Assembly: GCA_029959085.1 (NCBI GenBank)
Contig: JARWIR010000002.1
Location: forward strand, 42,962,233-43,026,232
Length of the DNA stretch: 64,000 nucleotides
From: Nemophila menziesii
Lineage: Eukaryota > Streptophyta > Magnoliopsida > Boraginales > Hydrophyllaceae
Direction of reading: 5' to 3'
Shown in pieces: positions 39,725 to 51,299 of this stretch (its first letter is position 1; each line of letters opens with the position of its first letter). The notes under the pieces were generated by a model that made no database searches, was not told the origin of the DNA, and saw only the letters and a program-made list of their open reading frames with translations. Position numbers and translations under genes: made by a program.

Positions 39725-39764
<40 letters not shown>
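39725..39764. repeat. (TA)n microsatellite, first site, U4
   Basis: About 20 TA steps at the first TA site of U4, with the same flanks as in the other units. Confidence 0.95.
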
Positions 39765-39765
<1 letters not shown>

Positions 39766-40620
39766 CCAGACTATTCTTATAAATAAGAAAGTGAATCAAC
39801 CATATTCGTGAATCAACTCCTGGTAAAAGATATATGGGAAGAACTTTCAGCAAAAGTTGAAGTCTATGGTCACATTAGAAGGCAAATAATTAAAATTCCA
39901 TTAAGGCAGGCCAAAAAGCTAGTTCATAAATGGTAGTTATCTTGCTCAATTTAATCTTTGGTTGCTAAACTTGATGTATTATGATTAGTGTGGTTTGCAG
40001 GAGGTTGATGGATTATGATGAGCAGTGTTTGCAGGAGGCAGGAGGTTCTAGACTTGTCATTTCCTAACTTGCTGGTGTTACATTGTAAGCTTAGCTTCTC
40101 CTCTAAGTATAAGTTTGGTCTTGTAGATATGGGGTCCTTGTCAATCACTATTTGCTTTGTTTTGCGTTAATGACAACATAACGAGACTAGTTTAAGATAA
40201 CCAAAGAAAGTAAAACAATTAGAGACCATATCACAAAAGCACCACCCCTTAATCCTACCAACCACCCATAACTCATATAAAAAAAATTCCAACAATCTTC
40301 AGCTTCCTTCTCACATTATCTTTGCATTTGAAAAGTCTATATCATAATCCTGCAAAATATTTCATATAATTAAATTAAAGTAATAAAATAAATAAACATA
40401 AAATAAATAATTTAAATATATTGAAAAAAATGGAGAAAGAAAAGTGAGTTTTCACTGAAGACATAAACTTCTTCAACAATTTCTCCTTTTGCATCTCATC
40501 CGAAGTATGACGTCCCATTGTCTATTGTCTATAATCAAACTGCACACAAATTTGATTACGCTGTTAAAGAAGATTTATTAAAATAAAAATTTATCTTAAT
40601 ACAAAAATTACACAAAATAA

Positions 40621-41056
40621 AAGGAGTAAATAACCTATTAGGTCCTTTTTTTTTATCTTTTTGACAACTTAACACATTATCTTGTAACTGTAACCTTTTA
40701 GTCCCTAATTTTTTGAATTTGTGATAGTGTCAGTCCCTTTTTATTACCCTTACAGTATTACGGTTATTAAATCCACTTGTCACCGTACAATTAATGTGAT
40801 AAACAAACCAAATACCTCTAAATGTATCATTTGTCTAATACGTTGTCACAAAATCAAAACATAAGAGACTAAAAGGTTAGATATACAAGATAAAGGACTA
40901 ACACTATCACAAAAATAAAAATATAAGGGACTTGAATGTTAAATTTTTTAGATAAAAGACAAAAATAAAAATATAAGGGACTTGAATGTTAAATTTTTTA
41001 GATAAAAGAACCAAATTGTAAAATTATGCAAAGACAAAGGATTAAATATGTGAAGT
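40621..41056. mobile_element. MITE-like element (GGTCC family), U4, with 50-bp duplication
   Basis: Counterpart of the U1 element. A private tandem duplication of 50 bp at 40,911-41,010 (aaaaataaaaatataaggga and following, twice) lengthens it. Confidence 0.55.
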
Positions 41057-41539
41057 AGTATCAAGAAACATACAATCATTTTCCTGCGCTAATTGGATTA
41101 TAAATCCATTTATTATGAGAAAAATGCACTACGAGTGCCTATATTATGCAAAAAGTGATGTGATAAACGATCAAAATACCCTTAAATGTATCCTTACCAT
41201 ATTATGAAGGAAATACAACAAAAGGGCTATGATTGTCACAAAATCAAAATATAAGTTACTAAAAAGATTACATTTATAAGATAAAGGACTAACATTGTCA
41301 CAAAATTCAAAAGATACGAGACTTTAATGTTACTTTTTAAAGATTAAAGGGCCACATTGTCAGAATATAAAGACACGGTACCAAATGAGTGAAGTAGTAT
41401 CAAGAAACATACAATCATTTACCGACACTAATTGTACTATAAACCTATAAATTATAAGAATATTGCACTACTAGTCCCTATATTATGCAAAAGGTATACC
41501 TACAAGTACCTATATTGTATTACACCCCCTCCCTACAAC

Positions 41540-42185
41540 CTAGCTTGGCGTTAATTGCACTATAAATGCGTATATTATGAGAAAATTGCAATTCATGTCC
41601 CTACTTTATTCAAAAATTACACCTAAAATCCCTATATTATGTAAGAAAAAATGCATTACACGCCCCCTAAACCCAATTTAGAGCTAATTTCACTATAAAT
41701 CCCTATAGTATGAGAATATTGCACTAAAAGTCCCTATAGTATGGAAAAATTACATCTAAAATCCTTATATTATGTAAAACAAAAATACACACACCCTATC
41801 CTAGTTTGGAGCTAATTGTATAACTTCCTAAATTATGAGAAAATTGCACTACTAGTCCCTATATTATGCAAAAATTACACCTAAAAATCCCTATATTATG
41901 TAAAAAAAATGCATTACACACACCCTTACCCAGTTCAGCGCTAAATTCACTATAAATCCCTATATTATTAGAAAATTTCACTACAAGTCCCTATTTTATG
42001 GAGAGAAAAAAACACTTAAAAGTCCCTATTTTATGTAAAAGATGCATACATGCCCCCACCAACCCAGTTAGGCGCTAGTTGTACTATATATCCTATATAG
42101 TTAGAAAAATTCATGAAAAGCCCCTAAATTATAAAATTACACTAAAGGTCCCTAAATTATGTAAAAAAATGCTTTACATGCACCC
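41540..42185. repeat. Minirepeat block, U4
   Basis: Counterpart of the U0 block, with monomers starting near 41,548, 41,681, 41,809, 41,938 and 42,071. This is where U4 switches from near-identity with U1-U3 to the diverged type. Confidence 0.8.
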
Positions 42186-44681
42186 TCAACCCATTTTGTC
42201 TCCACCCTAGTTTGCAAGATAAAAATTAACACAATCACAAAACTAAAAATACAATAGACTTAAACATTAGTTTTCCAACATAAAGGACCAATATGTCAAA
42301 ACATGCAAAGAAAAGGGGCCAAAAGAGTAAAAACATACCATATTTTTTCCATAGTTGATCTAGTTTTGGAATCCAAATCAAAGATTCTTGCTAGTTTCTT
42401 GTTCAACTTTTTGAGTATCCATTTCAGGCTTACCCTTCACCTAACATTTCCACCAGCCCATTGTATCTTGCTTTGTTAATAGTAGTTGACACATATTTTT
42501 TTCCTCTGCAAAAAAATCACCCCTAACAAAAAAAACCTGGCTACTCCCCTGTTTTCCTGTTTCAAAGTTATGTCATGTGGCAAAGAAGCTTGAGGACCAA
42601 ACTAGTAATAATTGACTAATTCAGGGACCATATAGAAAATTTCTTTAATTAGTAATAAGGAAATACATGGCACAAGGTAGAATTACCAATAAAAAAATGG
42701 GCACAATTTGTCTTTAGGAGGGGGACTAATGATGGTAAATGAACAAAGTTGTAGGACCAACTAAAAGGGATATAGTTAAGGGACTATTTGGGAAATTTTC
42801 CTTTTCTGGAATTTTTTAATGTTAGAACCGCCACTAAGAAAATTCATAAAATACCCATGAGATAAAGCATATATAGCAAAATAAGAACAAAAAAATGAAC
42901 TAAGACCCCAAAAGTAACCATCTTGTTTCACAGGCTTGTATAGTTCACACATGCAAATATATTATTAGCACCAGATTCTAAATGTAAACATACAAATAAG
43001 AAAATAAAAAGAGCAAAAACTTAATAATGAGAAAAGAAGAGGATAATCATGCATCAATTATTGGAGGTCGACCCTTGATTCAACCTTTAAGACGATTCTT
43101 CTGGATTTCACAAACAAACCTTGATTTTGTGCCAGGTCGCACATAGATAGTTACATAAGCATCTTGTAGAATCTGAGTCTATGGAACAGGGATAATTACA
43201 TTAGCTTCATGTAAATTTTAAGTCCATGAGTAATTTTCAAAATCAAGTCCATTGCCCTTATTTGGAACTAATTGGAAAATACAAACAGAATTAATATAAG
43301 TGAAATAAAAAATACGTATATACACAATTTTAGTGTCATAATTATCACATATACATACACAAACAAAATTAATTGTAAGTATTCGAGATCCTTTAATACT
43401 TAAACTAGAAATTTGATTGATTCGAGATTTAAGAAAGCATATATACATGATTATAGTGTTATAATTAGAACATATACATATACACAAAAAATTAATTGTA
43501 ATTACTCGAGATCCTTTACTACTCTATCTACTAACTTGATTGCTTCGAGATTTAATAACACTGACATACCCGATTCCATTGATAGAATTAACGAATAACG
43601 TATATTACAGATAAAATTGATCGAAAGTACCTCGAGGTCCTTTACAGAAACCTCATCTTCTCTTTCCTATTTAGATTTCACCTCCTCAATCTTTCTATTG
43701 CCTTTAGAATCTTCAGCAGCCTTCTTCTTTGTCTCCTCGGCAACAACACGTTGATTTTCTTAATCACCTGCTTGACCACCAGGTTGACATCGTTAACTGT
43801 GGAATCACTTATCAATGGAGCTTATAATAGCGGTGAAAGGCTCTCAAACAAGAGAGCTTAAGATAAAGATGAAATGATATATTTTGTACCACTTTCGATA
43901 ATGTAGTGGTAACACTTACGACCACCTTCAAACGTTTAGGGGATCTGGCAATTTAAAATAATAATCAATTATATTTGAAATTTTATTGAATTTATATGAT
44001 TTGAAAAAAAAAATTTAGATAATTTTTATGTCAAAATATATATTTTTTTAATTTTTTGTATTAAAAAATACATTTTTTTTATTATTTAGCCTGGGTCCGC
44101 CTATACCCGCCTGAGACCTTCTAGAACCTAGAGGACGTTTGGGCATTTTTTGAATGTACACTACCTTCTAACGCCAAGATCGTGACAACACACATATTTT
44201 TATATATGCATAGTGTGATACTTATATATAACCATACAATTCTAATAAATAAGGATATGAACACATGTTGATCACGTTATACTTTCTTAATGGTGAAGTT
44301 TCAGAGTGCTCGACAAGTACACTTGACGACATTTAGTTTTATATACCTTGACTACTTTGATGACTAATGACCCATCGTCCTACATTTATTAAGTGTGGCG
44401 CATTTTGGAGAATACCTATCAAATATGAATTCATCGTCATTGTTAACGAAATTACTGCTCATACTTCAAAGAAAATATATAATACAAGTGTCGAGTTTAT
44501 CGATATGATCAACAATATGGATTTAAGGCGTTTATATCATATTTCCCTCCCCAAGAATCAATACTGCAGGTGGGCTAGCCTGTCTCGCCGAAAATGACAT
44601 ATTAGTTGTCCTAAAAATAATGTTAGTATTTAGAATCATATACTAAAAGACTTGAATAAGCACCCAATAATAGTTTGAATA

Positions 44682-44935
44682 ATGAAAGTTCTTTTAATGT
44701 CTCTAATTATTATAAATATTGCACATAAAACATATTTTTATTTACTTATAGAAAAAAATAGTCTACTTGATAAAAAGAAGGAAGCAATGTTTCAAACATT
44801 TAACAGAGTATATGTTGATTACCCTTTCATTTCAATAATTAATATTGTACGTTCTTATGCTAAATATGTAAAGATATAATATGCACCGATTAGAAAATAT
44901 ATCAAGGCCATAACAAAGGAATGAATATGAACATC
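44682..44935 (+). pseudogene. Ty3/gypsy gag-like remnant, U4
   Basis: Diverged copy reading KKEAMFQTFNRVYVDYPF and SYAKYVK before a stop. The substitutions are mostly conservative compared with U1. Confidence 0.5.
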
Positions 44936-45879
44936 AATATTAATAGCATCTTGGCAAGGTCTACTCTCCCAAAAAATGAAAGAGGCATGTCCATTTACTC
45001 CCCATATGACATAAGACACTTACATATAGATTGAATTTTTGCTAGATTTATAATCTTTTCATATTACCTTTATGAGAAATTGATTATAATATATTTACAT
45101 ACTACATATATCACTCTACTATTAAATGATGCTAAATGATAGATGTGTGAGGTGGTGATAGATATAATTGTTCATATTAGTAATTTTTAATAATTGAACC
45201 AGATGGCGAGAAGCAACCAAGAGAATTAACCATTCAAAATACCGTTAAGATAGTCCGAAGATTATCTTGCTCAGTAAAATTCAAAATCATTGAGGGATGA
45301 CACCATATATGCCAAATCCCTCAACACAGTTCTTAGATATTATTGTTTGTATTGATAAAATTACTTTTATGTGAATGGATGTTATTTTGACAATATGAAG
45401 ATGATATTACATGACTCAAAGCCCAACATGACAAAGATAGATCCAAAATGTTCAATGATAGATTGAACTTGGAGAAGAAGAATCTCAACCATGTTCGGAA
45501 ATAAACTTGTATAAATTTCTGTGATGAAAGAAATATGAGAACACCAATTAAAATTAATTGAAGTAGACACACCCATAAGTTATATCAACGATGTTCCAAC
45601 AAAAATCTTCAGTTTCCTTCTCACATAAGTCATATCACATTAAGAGAACTATACACACAAAAGAAGAGATATAAAGCTCATAACTAAAGGGATATAGCTC
45701 ATGGACTATATAGAGAATTTTCTCATACTAAATATTACTCCTAAACTACCCTAGATAACAGATACTTCAAATAAACATATAGGAGTAAAATACGCTTAAC
45801 ATAATTTCGTAATATTAAATAATAACAACAATTCAAGAAAAAAAATGTAGGTCGCTATATTATAATAATAATGTAATAT

Positions 45880-46115
45880 AAGTGCTTGTTTGGAAGTGAT
45901 TTTTCGAAAAAACACTTAAAAGTGCTCCTAGAACTTTTAAAGTGTTTTAAACTCTTAATAGCACGTTTATGAGAATCACTAAATAGTGGTTTCATAAAAA
46001 ACACTTAAAGTGATTTTAGATTTAAAAACTATTTTTAATATTTTTTTCAAATTCTAAATTTTATTCTATAAACGCTTTTTTACTCTAAAATAAGCACTTC
46101 TAAACGAGTCCTAAG
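45880..46115. mobile_element. MITE-like element, U4
   Basis: Diverged counterpart. Its two ends pair slightly better (left aagtgcttgtttggaagtga) than those in U1-U3. Confidence 0.55.
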
Positions 46116-47090
46116 TTTGCATATTAAATACATAAAAATTAATTGATTTATAATTCCCTATATTATACAACATAATCTATATTTTTTAATAAAAAATATA
46201 CAAATAAAATAAATTAAAACATGATAAAATAAATTTAAAAAGTTTGATAGAGCAAGTGAAGATTATGATAAAGTTAAACGAACCTAGATTTACTATCTTG
46301 TCTCTAATCAAATTTCATGTAAAAAATTGTATTTCATTAAATAAAATTGAACACAATTAAAACACAATTATAAATTTGGTCTAAAAAATATTAGGGTGAA
46401 TTTTCTATAGGGTTTTGGAGACTATCTTAGTGCCACGAAGGAACCTTGATATTCCTCTCTCCTCCAAAGAGGCCTCTAAGATGTCCATTGTCAGTACTAC
46501 CCTTATAGTGTGTATATAAGACACACAAAATAAATTCTCTATCTCCTCCATTACTATTTTTTTCTCCTCCGTTACAATTAATTCTTCTCCTCCTTAATCA
46601 TTTTTTATTTTTCCCCCTTCATTAACTATCAATAATTTCTTGTTTCGATCACAACCACCGACCATCGCTGATCACCGGCGACCACAACCGAAAAAATTTT
46701 GATTATGGAAAAATTTACAAAGTATGGAAAAGGGTATGGAAAAAGTTACAAAGTATGGAAAAGTTACTGCGTATCGGTAAAAGTGTTGTGTATCGCAAAA
46801 AATTAACTTTACTTAGTATATGCTCAGTAACTTTACTAGGTATGATCGTATGCTCAGTATCAATACTGAATGTTAACTTTGCTGAGTATCGAGAAAATTC
46901 ATTGAGTTTTTGGAATTTTGCTTGACTACTACGTTCAAGTAAGGAAAATAACAAAAAGAAAAGAAATTAATGGAAACTACTACAGAGTATTACAAAAATA
47001 CTACTGATTATTAAAAAATACAAGCAATACAAAAATTAGTAGTACAAAGATTAACAAAACAAAGAAACTCGATAATTAGCTAAAGCCAAG

Positions 47091-47150
47091 ATGCGGTATT
47101 TTGTATGCATTTCCCTCATCCTCTTGTTACTCGTTCTATTAACACTATAA
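47091..47150 (+). CDS. 19-codon hydrophobic ORF, U4 (hypothetical)
   Basis: Peptide differs from that of U1 by one residue (LLTL instead of LFTL at the end). The stop is TAA where U1-U3 have TAG, so termination at this codon is kept despite a base change. Confidence 0.25.
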   Translation: MRYFVCISLILLLLVLLTL

Positions 47151-47411
47151 GAGCCTCCCAAGAAAGGTGTACCTATCAAAAAGAGAAAAAATATCAAACT
47201 GATGACATGTTTTGAGTATGAAAATTTTTAAAAAATAAATAAAAGGATTTTGTCTACTTCTTACTTGAAAGCCTTCATCTCGTCACTTCCAAAACCATTT
47301 GCATCTTCGTCTCCATTTACCATTTTCTTCATTTATTAAAAATTATTAAAATCAATAATGTTCTCATTCTCTATAGAATTTAGAAGGAAAAAATAGAGGC
47401 TTAACCACAAG

Positions 47412-47727
47412 ATGGACACAACCATCACCCTACCAGAGCTCTTGATTCAGAATCTGATACCCCATTTATTTAACCTATCACTTCCTTGTCTTTTAACAAT
47501 TGACCCCAGAAGATCTACTAATACTACTCCCAGCAACCACCACATATGGGGTGGCTTACAAAGAATGTCTGAAAAATCATGTTGCCGTTATAGGTGGCCA
47601 TGCTCTAGATAGCCACTGTCAACCCACCTCTATGTTGTGCGCCTCTTGTTGCTGTCACCGTAACATCCAGCGGTTGAAGCAACTCGCCGGAGATGTCAAA
47701 GCTCACGTGAGAGAGAGGGGAGGCTAG
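47412..47727 (+). pseudogene. ZF-HD/MIF-like zinc-finger pseudogene, U4 (zinc finger in one frame)
   Basis: Here the finger is continuous: [21 protein letters not shown], then [20 protein letters not shown] and [13 protein letters not shown] to a stop at 47,727. The Cys/His ligands of the second half (C-x-x-C-x-C-H-R) are present; the G-C of the first half is replaced (DSHC). The N-terminal part from ATG 47,412 is out of frame because of a roughly 5-bp gain near 47,450, so only a TTG-started frame covers the finger. The lesions are different from those of U1-U3, which carry the TAG and the 5-bp loss. About 47,440-47,640 is GC-richer than its surroundings, as expected for a former coding region. 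Confidence 0.8.
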
Positions 47728-50700
47728 AGAGATGAGAAAAAGAATAATGATTAGGTTTTATAATTGTTTTGATCAAATATATATAGGAAATAAAACACAA
47801 AAAAGGGTAAAAGAGTAATTGGAATTTTAGACCATTGTTAAAATTTGATTGTGCTCTTTAGTATGAAGAGGGACCCCGGCCTTGGGTGATAGGGGTGTGT
47901 CTTAAAGACCCTCTGGGTAATTTTCTCAAAATCTTATTTGTAGAAAAGGAATTATAAATCTAAGAGAGTTAAGAGATTTTATTATTTGTGAATTATGCAA
48001 TATAAGACTATATATTGGACAAAAATAGCATAAATTATATAAACAAAAAAATCATATAAACAAAAATAAATTAAGGCTCTAAGACTTAACTTTGAAAATT
48101 GGAGGACCAAGTGAGTGTTTTGAAAACTAGGAAACCAATAGGTGTTTTTTATAAAATTAAACTTTTGGGTTCAAAATGAAATATTAAAACTCGAGTGGGA
48201 CATGGTCCCCTGAACTACCCTAATTACACAAGGAAATCAAAAGATATTAGCTTGAAGCAAAGATTCACTTTTCACTTTTTTAACACATAGCCCCTTATTG
48301 TAAATGAAACCTTTTAGTCTCTTATTTTTTGATTTTCTAACAATGTTAAATCTTTTTTTTATTTGCATTTACATTATTTATGTTGATTTCACGTGCCACT
48401 GTATTATTCATTTTAATAAATAAATAGTGTTCTGTCATAAGAGGATGACACTTATAATATAATGAAAAAACAAAAAAAGGTCAAAGTTATCACAAACATG
48501 AAATACATGACTTAAATCTCATATATGCAAAATTAGGACCAAATACAACAAATAATACAAATGTTAAGTTTGCAGAATATTAATAATTCAATCTACTGAA
48601 TTTTTTTTATTCCTAAAATGTCAAGAACTATAAAATATTGCTAGAAATATGTCTGAGTTTTATTTTTTTTTAAAATTATTTTTCCATATTAAAAGACTAA
48701 TAACCAGGAATATCCAACTAAATAAAAAATGAAATGATTTTAATCAAGTTCAAACAGAGGGTTTTTTAAACTAATGTACACTCAATAAGGGTTAGGATAA
48801 AATATATTGGAAAATAACAATACAAAATCAATCAAATACTAGTCATTAGAAAAATCCGAAGTAAAGAAAAAGAGTAAATCCATTATAAAGAAGAAGCAAT
48901 AAGCTATTGCCAAATTGATAAAAAATTGATAAAAATATTTACCTGTAGAAGAATACTCAATTGAAATGGAATGGTCAACAATCATTAAAAGAATAATACA
49001 CTTAACTTGAAAAGGAGAAGATCGACAGAGAAGCACCCTTGAGAAGGGACACAATGGATTAATCATTACAAAATAATGATAAATATAAAAAATTGAAGTA
49101 TAATTTTTTGATGTTTTTGTGTGTGTAATTTATCATGTATAGACGGGAAAGGGTGGAGGCTAAGGTTAATATTAGGAAACGAGGGACTGCGACTCTATAT
49201 AGATTATTGTATTTTTTTATCTTTTGGTTAATTGAATTAAATTTGAGTTATTATTTTTTATTATAACATATTATATATAGTTAACCTAGTAAAAAAAATA
49301 TAGTTAATTATGGTTTATTTTTTAAAGTGACAAAAATAACTTTCTGTAACCGGTCGAGCCCATTTCTATAATATTCCTAGTGAGTAATATCCTTGGTGGG
49401 CTCGTTTTGATGAGCTCTATGGACTCTTTACACGCATTATAGCTTTTGGAGATTCAAACGATGAATAAGAAATTCACTAATTTTGGGTGAAAAAGTTAAA
49501 CACAACATTAAAAACTTCTTACTCCTTTATATAATTTCTAATTTAAAAAAATTTGAGTTGACTAGATCGTTTAAGAGAATAAAATTTACAAATATTAAAA
49601 GGCATACATTCATATTCATACAAATACAACCATGGAAAATCACTTAACAAAAAAAAATCATTAAATAATTCATCATGAATTAAGAAACATATGGACTTTA
49701 ATAGTCTTTGGCTTCTTCGGCCGAGAAGGAAGCAATTCTTGCTACTAACACAGATCTCATCAACATTGGCATACTCAGGCAATAAAATTTACAAATATCA
49801 AAAGACATACATTCATATTCACTAAAATTGACCATGGAAAATCACTCATCAAAAATAAAATACTCATTAAATAATCAATCTTGAATTAAGCAATCATTGA
49901 ACTTCAATGGTCTTGGATACTTTAATAGTTGATTAAATGGTTTAAATACTTTAATTTTAATATTAGACGGTTTTTTAATGGATAATATCGCTTTTTTGTT
50001 GGGAACATGATTTAAAGTATATAGGTCATTAATGATACTAGTTAAATATAATATTTTCTCTCAAAGTTAGATATTGATGATTACTAATGTTGCTTTATTA
50101 CATCAATTGCTAAATCACATTTTCAATAAGGGTGAGACGCGATTCATACACTTATGTGTACATGTTTTGGTTTGTGGTAAAGCAAAACACATCATCCATG
50201 AGCACAAATAGCTTTTTGAGATCTCTCAAGCCTTTTTGATACAGTAGTATCGTGCACAAGTAGCAAATCTTTAAGACCACCAGGAGGATGCTTTTGGTGG
50301 CACTCTAATACTCAAGTTAAAATAATTTTTTGTTAAAATACTCTCCAATAAGAGAGCCTATAAGAGTGATGAAATTGTATATTTTGTAACATTTACAATA
50401 ATGTAGTAGAAACAGGTTAGTCTACCTATCAGTGGTAATAGGGACATGATCGTTGCAACGCGTATATTCCTAAATATTCATAGCTTCATTCTTATATATA
50501 TATAACCATATTAGTCTTATAAAGAAGGATGTGAGTCTATGTTTCTCACATTATACTACCTTCATCGTGTAGTTTTACAATACTTGACAAGTACGCTTGA
50601 AGAACTTTAGTATCATATATCTTGACCATTATGATGACTAATGACCCATTATCTGGTGCCTTTTAGTTGTGATGTACTTTTGGAAAATTTCTTAACATAC

Positions 50701-50795
50701 ATGGGTTAATCTTCATAGTTAACGAGTTCACATATTTCAAAGGAATGTTTCATACAAACGTATCGGGTATATCAACATGATCAACCATATAGGTC

Positions 50796-51235
50796 GTGAG
50801 GGTGTTTAGACCATTTTATCCCTCCATAAGAATAAATCTTGCATGTGAGTTGTCATATCTCGCCCAAAATGACAGGTTAGCCTATTCTGAGAATAATGTT
50901 AGTATTAAGATTTATATGCTAGAACAACATAATAAACAATCTAATAATACTCATAATGATGGGACTTTTACTTTTACTTCCCCTCCTATAATTAATATTG
51001 GACCTAAGGCATATTTCTCTTCACTAATTTGCACATTTCTCTTCACATTACGAAAAACGTAATGAACTGTATGAAAATATGGAACTAATACTTCAAACAT
51101 TTAACAAAGTACGCGTTAACTTACCTATCAATTTGGTTATCAAGATTCCTGGTTTATGCTAAGTATATAATAGAACTATTCACCCATAAGAAGAGATATT
51201 AAGGCCATAACAAAATATTGAAAATTTGAGTTTTG
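50796..51235 (+). pseudogene. Ty3/gypsy gag-like remnant, U5 (most diverged)
   Basis: Frames here keep more family-like residues: KAYFSSLI, then after a frame change HYEKRNELYENM and QTFNKVRVNLPI, then after another YAKYIIELFTHKKRY. The last motif is very like the P-Y-A-K-F-K-L-C-T-H-K-R-K segment of plant gypsy polyproteins, and it is the strongest support for the assignment of the copies in U1-U4. Confidence 0.6.
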
Positions 51236-51299
51236 CTCCCCTTAAAAATAAAAGATTCGGAAGCATTAATTATCCCTTCCACTCACAAACAAAAAACCT

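Larger units (their letters stand above)
40311..43800 (-). pseudogene. NudC/BOBBER-like pseudogene, U4 (hybrid copy)
   Basis: Exons E and F (40,539 and below) belong to the half that matches U1-U3; exons A-D belong to the diverged half and are more informative. Exon D (about 42,515-42,363) follows an intact gcag acceptor and reads in one frame through LLLTKQDTMGWWKC, one stop, then VKGKPEMDTQKVEQETSKN, very close to the family consensus region. Exon C (about 42,950-42,903) reads ELYKPVKQDGYFWG. Exon B (about 43,270-43,056) has KNRLK and IKGRPPIIDA. Exon A (about 43,795-43,631) has an early frameshift, then AEETKKKAAEDSKGNRK, one stop, and SVKDLE. It is disabled, but its lesions differ from those of U1-U3. 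Confidence 0.85.
38014..49141. repeat. Array unit U4, hybrid (about 11.1 kb)
   Basis: The left part (38,014 to about 41,640) matches U1-U3 almost base for base. From about 41,640 onward it is much more diverged, with many substitutions and indels, and it retains a minirepeat block (41,540-42,185) like that of U0. It carries a private 50-bp tandem duplication at 40,911-41,010. Its diverged half keeps some ancestral features lost in U1-U3, such as the acceptor AG before NudC exon D and the open frame across the ZF-HD zinc finger. Confidence 0.9.

Noticed and set aside
45333..45576. Two overlapping minus-strand frames of 64 and 79 codons in U4
   Set aside because: Closed in U1-U3, overlapping each other, and without family motifs.
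48839..49066. Minus-strand frame reading PFSRVLLCRSSPFQVKC, with a plausible splice donor (cag/gtaaat)
   Set aside because: Considered as a first exon, also present near 16,800-16,930 and in U2/U3, but no downstream exon or family match; left unannotated.
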